From assembly GCA_035290025.1 (NCBI GenBank), contig DATDVL010000027.1, positions 1 to 9,862 on the forward strand: a stretch of DNA of 9,862 nucleotides, written 5' to 3'. The notes under the pieces are model-generated. The model saw only the letters and a list, made by a program, of their open reading frames with translations, searched no databases and was not told the origin of the DNA. The position numbers and the translations under genes are program-made. Of the stretch, positions 6,582 to 9,862 are shown one piece after another. The stretch comes from DATDVL01 sp035290025. Lineage in GTDB: Archaea > Nanobdellota > Nanobdellia > SCGC-AAA011-G17 > DATDVL01. How positions within the stretch are numbered: the stretch's first letter is position 1; the number at the start of each line of letters is the position of its first letter.

Positions 6582-6965
6582 TCAGATTTCAGCATAAGAA
6601 CTATTTGGTATCTTTCTTGACTCTGTAAGGCGCGTCTTTGCTTCAGGGGTAAGTGCTCTTTGTTCAGAAATATTTCCCTTTGTAAGAACCCAATCAAGTT
6701 TTACTAAATTTTTAATAAAATGATTCTCAAGATTTAATTTATAATAAACACTTTTTCCAATCTTTCTCGTTTCTTGAATAATCTCCGTTTTAATTAGATA
6801 CCCAAAAAACTTCTTCAAAGAATTATAACTCACCGAACTACCTCGAGCAATTTCAGTCATAGGGAAATCAAAGAACTGATTATCAATGAGGAAATCTAAT
6901 ACTCTTAATTGAGGTGTATCCCCAAACTGTTCCAAAAAAAGAGATTTATGAGTCTTATTTTTCAT
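6582..6965 (-). CDS. Archaeal winged-helix transcriptional regulator
   Basis: This 127-aa protein starts MKNKTHKSLFLEQFGDTPQLRVLDFL; a FGDTP-x-LRVLDF start followed by an HTH is a layout I recall from a common archaeal wHTH family. Domains: helix 1 TPQLRVLDFLIDN (17-29), HTH FPMTEIARGSSVSYNSLKKFFGYLIKTEII (34-63), wing TRKIGKSVYYKLN (66-78), then the conserved-looking tail NHFIKNLVKLDWVL. Its ATG lies inside the end of a 24-codon ORF (overlap of 11 bases, ATGAAAAATAA), so the two are probably translationally coupled. In-frame stops lie just upstream, so 6965 is the earliest possible ATG. Target and ligand unknown; such gene pairs could be autoregulated. Confidence 0.75.
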   Translation of the reverse strand: MKNKTHKSLFLEQFGDTPQLRVLDFLIDNQFFDFPMTEIARGSSVSYNSLKKFFGYLIKTEIIQETRKIGKSVYYKLNLENHFIKNLVKLDWVLTKGNISEQRALTPEAKTRLTESRKIPNSSYAEI

Positions 6966-7029
6966 CGTCTTCGTCTATCACAAGCTTTTCAATCCATTCT
7001 TGTGAATCGTCTTCTTTAAGTATATTCAT
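6955..7029 (-). CDS. 24-codon acidic ORF overlapping the wHTH start
   Basis: It reads MNILKEDDSQEWIEKLVIDE and four more residues, then TAA. The stop overlaps the start of the downstream regulator by 11 bases in a different frame, as in coupled gene pairs. I recall that archaeal regulators of this family are often preceded by a small gene containing an EWLEK/EWIEK-like segment, so this may be a short or eroded version of that partner. It is too short for statistical support. TATA-like candidates exist, but the better one (7034-7041) would start transcription inside this ORF, while a poorer one (7048-7056) would allow a leaderless start at 7029. Confidence 0.4.
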   Translation of the reverse strand: MNILKEDDSQEWIEKLVIDEDDEK

Positions 7030-7033
7030 ATAA

Positions 7034-7041
7034 TATATAAA
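7034..7041 (-). promoter_or_regulatory. TATA-like box for the minus-strand wHTH unit
   Basis: TTTATATA on the minus strand, in the 70-80 base divergent region. Its expected start is near 7011, giving the wHTH gene a leader of about 45 nt. A second candidate, ACTTAAATG near 7048-7056, would place the start at about 7028. Confidence 0.4.
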
Positions 7042-7081
7042 CCTTTTCATTTAAGTACTAATTGTTTCACTCATAGCAACA

Positions 7082-7089
7082 TTTATAAG
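7082..7089 (+). promoter_or_regulatory. TATA box of the small gene at 7111
   Basis: TTTATAAG is centred 25-26 nt before the ATG at 7111 and 16-17 nt before the alternative ATG at 7102, so the spacing favours 7111. A second TTTATAAT at 7090-7097 fits neither as well. Confidence 0.45.
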
Positions 7090-7110
7090 TTTATAATCAT
7101 TATGGGGAGG

Positions 7111-7371
7111 ATGCATTTAGCATTAGAAAAAGCACAAATAATGTTCAAACTAGCAAGAAATGGGAATTGGGGTGCTTCATATGATCGTACGGAACATTTC
7201 AAACGATTTCAAAACATTCAAATGATCATTAAAGAACTCAAAAAACAAAACTGGATTATAACCCACGAAAAACCGAAATTTTTAGGTATATCACTCAACC
7301 AAACTTATAAAAAAGAAATTATTACATTTGTAGAACAACAACTCCCCCATCTAACTGGTGGTATACATTAA
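7111..7371 (+). CDS. Small putative winged-helix protein
   Basis: This 86-aa protein (89 aa if it starts at the ATG at 7102) begins MHLALEKAQIMFKLARNG. The later part, FQNIQMIIKELKKQNWIITHEKPKFLGISLNQTYKKEIITFVEQQL, has the order helix, NW-I-I strand, ISLN-T strand and C-terminal helix seen at the end of winged-helix domains, like the neighbour at 6092. Membership is therefore plausible but the recognition helix is not clear. ATG 7102 is followed by GGGGAGG immediately before ATG 7111, with no spacing, so this is not a normal SD; TATA spacing supports 7111. It is divergent from the wHTH at 6582 and convergent with the gene at 7412. Function unknown. Confidence 0.55.
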   Translation: MHLALEKAQIMFKLARNGNWGASYDRTEHFKRFQNIQMIIKELKKQNWIITHEKPKFLGISLNQTYKKEIITFVEQQLPHLTGGIH

Positions 7372-7411
7372 CATATTAAAAGGGCATGCTGTGGCGTACC
7401 TAATTTTAAGA

Positions 7412-8452
7412 TTAAAAATGTTCTATTGCAAGACTATGCTGAGCAACTTCACGCAACGTAGAAAAATAATCATCAAAGATTCTGCGTTCCACAAAAGGAT
7501 TATACACTCCCTTACGATATCCTTCCTGAAACGCTTTACCAAGAAGTATTCTTCCCTGATGTTTATATACTGCGAAATGACCTGTATAGAAACGCAAGTC
7601 ATGCTCAGCAGTACCAACTTCCCATAAAGCACGATGAAATTTTTCTTTTTCTTCATTCTTTAAACGCTGAAACATTCTTCCAGAACACTCATCACAATGA
7701 ATACTACTATCCAAGTCCACAAGACCCAAACCGATCCTATCAGCATAAGGAAAAACAACGACATTTCCTGCATGCACATTAGAACCTGCACGAGCATCAG
7801 ACCATACCAATCCTGCATTATGCATACACCGCAATAATGTACCCAAACCCAACCCTACCTGTTCATAAAAAAGACTTGCTGCAGAAGCAGTAATATACGC
7901 TAAACTAAGTCGTTCTGTAATATACAACAGCTCATCCAGCCGTGTATCACCACTTACTGCAAAAATAGGTATCTTCAGCTGATACTCAGGGGCATGTATA
8001 AATGGTTGGTAACACCCCACAGGAGTCATACATATAGGAAAACCTTGTTCCTTTAACTGTTGATTAAAAAACTCAGCTACTACTATTTCATGATCAGCAT
8101 CTTCTGCTAACTGTGCACCATCAACTTGTACAACACCTTCATTATGCGAAATTTTTAGATTATCAAAACGAGCACCTTTCAATCGATACATACACCCTTC
8201 GTTATATATTAAAGAACGACAACCAGAACGATACCACTCACCATCTCCAACCCATACTTCCAGTACTGAAACGCGATCAGGTTCCCAAGTAGCATCCAAA
8301 GACCTGAACCTGACTACAGACTCTTTCCTATGACTCCCGTTGGACAACCCTACAGGATGACCAGCCAAGACTTTAGGCAAAGGACGAAACAACTCTACTT
8401 TACCTCTTAATCGCACAGGCTGTGCATGTCTACGTTCCACTAAAAGTGTCAT
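7412..8452 (-). CDS. Uncharacterised protein with protein-kinase/SelO-like motifs
   Basis: I do not recognise a named family for this 346-aa protein. Residues 87-99 (CMYRLKGARFDNL) resemble the lysine-bearing strand and the LKGA segment of SelO-type kinase-fold enzymes, with Lys92 as the candidate. Residues 122-146 (IVVAEFFNQQLKEQGFPICMTPVGC) resemble the next helix and strand. Residues 203-250 (LGTLLRCMHNAGLVWSDARAGSNVHAGN, then GLVDLDSS) have the order of a kinase C-lobe: helix, catalytic-loop-like N225/N230, and a metal-binding-like VDLD (D246/D248). SelO is about 480 aa, so this would be a compact relative. There is no signal peptide or membrane segment. TTTAAA at 8475-8480 lies 25-26 nt before the ATG, implying a leaderless mRNA; a palindrome overlaps the start. 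Real gene: confident. Kinase-like fold: tentative; a pseudokinase or AMP transferase are alternatives. Confidence 0.7.
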   Translation of the reverse strand: MTLLVERRHAQPVRLRGKVELFRPLPKVLAGHPVGLSNGSHRKESVVRFRSLDATWEPDRVSVLEVWVGDGEWYRSGCRSLIYNEGCMYRLKGARFDNLKISHNEGVVQVDGAQLAEDADHEIVVAEFFNQQLKEQGFPICMTPVGCYQPFIHAPEYQLKIPIFAVSGDTRLDELLYITERLSLAYITASAASLFYEQVGLGLGTLLRCMHNAGLVWSDARAGSNVHAGNVVVFPYADRIGLGLVDLDSSIHCDECSGRMFQRLKNEEKEKFHRALWEVGTAEHDLRFYTGHFAVYKHQGRILLGKAFQEGYRKGVYNPFVERRIFDDYFSTLREVAQHSLAIEHF

Positions 8453-8463
8453 GACATAATGTC
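8447..8463. promoter_or_regulatory. Overlapping palindromes at the start of the kinase-like gene
   Basis: TGTCATGACA (8447-8456) and GACATAATGTC (8453-8463) are both perfect palindromes sharing GACA, giving three TGTCA/TGACA half-sites in 17 bases. They cover the predicted transcription start and ATG, where a repressor could block initiation. Protein unknown. Confidence 0.4.
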
Positions 8464-8474
8464 ACTAAAAAGCA

Positions 8475-8480
8475 TTTAAA
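8475..8480 (-). promoter_or_regulatory. TATA-like box of the kinase-like gene
   Basis: TTTAAA within CTTTTTTAAATGC on the minus strand, centred 25-26 nt upstream of the ATG at 8452. No SD site is seen. Confidence 0.5.
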
Positions 8481-8513
8481 AAAGTATCTCATTTGTAACT
8501 ACTTTAGAGTAAA

Positions 8514-8714
8514 TTATAATTTCTTATCTAATTTCTGCTGCTCAGCCAACTTCTTCTGCTCAGCTTCCAGATCAACACCCAAGTCCTTCAAGGCTTGCAA
8601 ATGCGCCTGAATCAACTGTTCCGTAATCGTAACCATACGCAACAATTCCTGACGCTCCTTCGCCAACGTCGTCAACGAACCCTTATGAAAACCAATCTGT
8701 TCAGACTTATCCAT
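8514..8714 (-). CDS. Small conserved-looking coiled-coil protein (66 aa)
   Basis: It begins MDKSEQIGFHKGSLTTLAKE and is almost entirely helical: a first helix GSLTTLAKERQELLRMVTITEQLIQAHLQALKDLG with heptad-like hydrophobics, then a charged tail EAEQKKLAEQQKLDKKL. No membrane segment or metal motif. I recall similar 60-70 aa proteins (IGFHKG... ERQELLR... LIQAH... ALKDLG) from DPANN archaeal genomes, without known function; this is unverified memory. A TATA box 25-26 nt upstream gives it its own leaderless start. It sits 31 bases after the PilT-like stop on the same strand, so readthrough is also possible. Function unknown; a dimer or scaffold role is only a guess. Confidence 0.75.
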   Translation of the reverse strand: MDKSEQIGFHKGSLTTLAKERQELLRMVTITEQLIQAHLQALKDLGVDLEAEQKKLAEQQKLDKKL

Positions 8715-8735
8715 GAAAAAACGACTATTTCAAGG

Positions 8736-8743
8736 TTATATAA
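8736..8743 (-). promoter_or_regulatory. TATA box of the 66-aa coiled-coil gene
   Basis: TTATATAA (self-complementary) is centred 25-26 nt upstream of the ATG at 8714. It lies just before the PilT-like stop codon. Confidence 0.6.
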
Positions 8744-8745
8744 GG

Positions 8746-9735
8746 TTATTTGCTTATAACTTTCTGCTCTTCTAGCTCATAGAACATCCTATCAGCATCA
8801 CTCGTGGCATAATCCTTAGCAGTTAGTGCATCAATTTCTTTCGTATCATATAATATCCTCAAATGCTGCCCAAAGGTAATCATATCATCAGCTCTACACG
8901 TCAATAAGGCATTATCAAGATCAGCAAGCTTCTCATGAACAACAGCATTCCTCGTACGTGTCGTTGCCGTCATAATTTCTGTATTCAACGCACGCTTACC
9001 TGCACGAGCATACGGTAACAAACGCTGAGCAATTACTGCCAAAAGAACACTTCCCAACTTAGCACTCGCAGCCTTACGTAAATCATCTGGGTAAAGATCA
9101 ACAAAGCGATAAATAGTACCTTTCACATCATGTGTATGCATTGTAGCAACAACCAAATGTCCTGTCTCTGCAGCCTGGGCAGCAGCATCAGCAGTCTCTG
9201 CATCACGAATCTCACCAACAAAAAGAATATCCGGATCCTGACGCATAGCAGAACGAACACAACCAGCAAAAGAACGTGCATGACGACCAACCTCACGCTG
9301 GGTAATCACAGATTTCTTCGGGTGAATAATATATTCAATAGGATCCTCAACCGTACTAATACGATACCCATTTGCTGCATTAAAATGATCCAAAAATGAA
9401 GAACACGTAGTTGTCTTACCAGAACCTGTAGGACCAACAACCAAAACCAAACCACTATGCGCCTGTGTAACACGTTTCACAATACCTGTAGGAAAACTAA
9501 TACTCGACAATTCACGGATTGTTGTAGGAACAACCCTTGCCGTCAAACAAAGACCACTCTCACTACGAATAACATTCAAACGATAATTTCTTCTCTCTAA
9601 ATCCTCACCAATCGTATGACTACAATCAACTTCCCCCTCATCCGCGAGCATCTCTTGCTGCGTCGGTGATAACACAGCAGTAACAAGCCGCACCAAAACA
9701 GCCTGTGAAGGTTTTGTATATATAGTTAGCGACAT
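8746..9735 (-). CDS. pilT: PilT-type retraction ATPase, apparently missing its N-terminal segment
   Basis: This 329-aa secretion-ATPase superfamily member would power pilus retraction at the inner face of the membrane. Motifs: Walker A GPTGSGKT (101-108), Asp box VEDPIEY (129-135), Walker B DILFVGEIRD (169-178, with Glu175), His box ATMHTHD (197-203), and TTRTRNAVVHE (258-268), which matches the AIRNLIRE signature separating PilT from PilB. Bacterial PilT has Walker A near residue 131; here it is at 101, and the ASDLHL and R-DG segments are absent, so about 30-45 residues are missing at the N-terminus. The start at 9735 overlaps the stop of a transposase reading frame, suggesting an insertion replaced the original 5' end. 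The alternative ATG at 9777 lies inside that frame and adds no PilT-like sequence. No other pilus gene is visible. Bacterial-type PilT is unusual for archaea and suggests old transfer, though codon use matches the neighbours. Confidence 0.85.
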   Translation of the reverse strand: MSLTIYTKPSQAVLVRLVTAVLSPTQQEMLADEGEVDCSHTIGEDLERRNYRLNVIRSESGLCLTARVVPTTIRELSSISFPTGIVKRVTQAHSGLVLVVGPTGSGKTTTCSSFLDHFNAANGYRISTVEDPIEYIIHPKKSVITQREVGRHARSFAGCVRSAMRQDPDILFVGEIRDAETADAAAQAAETGHLVVATMHTHDVKGTIYRFVDLYPDDLRKAASAKLGSVLLAVIAQRLLPYARAGKRALNTEIMTATTRTRNAVVHEKLADLDNALLTCRADDMITFGQHLRILYDTKEIDALTAKDYATSDADRMFYELEEQKVISK

Positions 9736-9862
9736 AAATAACGCATAAATCCTTGCGTAAAAGTGTGTTTGTCCCAAAAGCTTTCTAGAGCTTCTTGCAT
9801 TGCATCAATGGATTTGAAATGCTGTGATTTTGTCACAGCATTTTTTGTGACCTTCCAGCAAG
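9726..9862 (-). CDS. C-terminal fragment of an IS630-family transposase (partial at right edge)
   Basis: The frame is open from the window edge through 44 codons to TAA at 9728-9726. It includes CWKVTKNAVTKSQHFKS, IDAMQEALESFWDKH and TFTQGFMRYLCR. IS630/Tc1-like DDE transposases end with a NPxE-x-CW block, then an F-x-S/T segment, an FW-x-KH-x-F segment and a final YLCR-like end; this fits closely. The catalytic residues lie beyond the window. The stop overlaps the PilT-like ATG (9735-9733) by 10 bases. The identification rests on recalled family motifs. Confidence 0.7.
   Translation of the reverse strand, partial: CWKVTKNAVTKSQHFKSIDAMQEALESFWDKHTFTQGFMRYLCR
9817..9843. repeat. Strong hairpin (11-bp stem, 5-nt loop) with T-run
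   Basis: AAATGCTGTGA (9817-9827) and TCACAGCATTT (9833-9843) are perfect inverted arms with T6 at 9841-9846 on the + strand. It resembles an intrinsic terminator, but it lies within the transposase reading frame (encoding NAVTKSQHF), and no + strand gene precedes it here. Confidence 0.6.

Larger units (their letters stand above)
9705..9862 (-). mobile_element. Right end of an IS630-type insertion sequence (boundary approximate)
   Basis: An IS630 terminal inverted repeat should lie shortly after the transposase stop, which places it inside the first codons of the PilT-like gene. The AT-rich stretch TATATATACAAAACC (minus strand, about 9726-9710) is a plausible end, and PilT similarity resumes at about residue 9. 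IS630 elements target TA. The other end and any TA duplication lie outside the window, so the edge is approximate. Confidence 0.45.

Noticed and set aside
7358..7656. Open frames at 7358-7627 (+) and 7423-7656 (-)
   Set aside because: Both overlap the C-terminal coding part of the kinase-like gene, lack promoters at the expected distance and show no family features.
9130..9399. Antisense 89-codon frame within the PilT-like gene
   Set aside because: It is the complement of the Walker B and Asp-box region; a shadow of strongly conserved coding sequence.
9736..9777. ATG at 9777 as the PilT-like start
   Set aside because: The added 14 residues lie within the transposase reading frame, resemble no PilT sequence, and have no promoter at the right distance.
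1..9862. CRISPR array, tandem repeat array or replication origin
   Set aside because: No regularly spaced repeats and no cluster of origin-like repeats were seen on reading through the window.

Overview
The window looks archaeal, most likely a DPANN lineage such as Woesearchaeota or a relative. Four things point that way. There is an archaeal/eukaryotic-type ribosomal protein uS10. There is a tRNA-Ser gene that folds only if two short bulge-helix-bulge-type introns are removed. TATA-like boxes recur about 26 nt upstream of start codons, which implies leaderless mRNAs. The small coiled-coil and wHTH proteins resemble ones I associate with DPANN genomes. The phylum is inference; no rRNA is present.

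Left part (1-5833): a divergent gene running off the left edge, then rpsJ (uS10), then a tight purine operon purL-purQ-purM on the + strand. The three products catalyse two consecutive steps, FGAR to FGAM (PurL with the PurQ glutaminase) and FGAM to AIR (PurM). PurL carries a doubled PurS-like N-terminal region, so no separate purS is needed. PurM is unusually long (479 aa). It appears to contain two tandem copies of the PurM N-terminal domain, each keeping a different part of the canonical motif set.

Middle (5834-7411): tRNA-Ser(GGA) with its own TATA box, then AT-rich sequence with three small winged-helix regulators and a 24-codon ORF coupled to one of them. These genes differ in codon use from the purine operon and look like accessory regulatory genes.

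Right part (7412-9862, all minus strand): a protein with kinase/SelO-like motifs, a 66-aa coiled-coil protein with its own promoter, a PilT-type retraction ATPase, and the C-terminal end of an IS630-type transposase at the window edge. The transposase stop overlaps the PilT start, and PilT lacks the family's N-terminal segment. This suggests an insertion sequence replaced the 5' end of the pilT-like gene and supplied a new start codon.

The most unusual items are the PurM domain duplication, the doubly interrupted tRNA, and the IS/PilT junction. No CRISPR array or origin was seen, and no stretch longer than about 130 bases lacks a gene.
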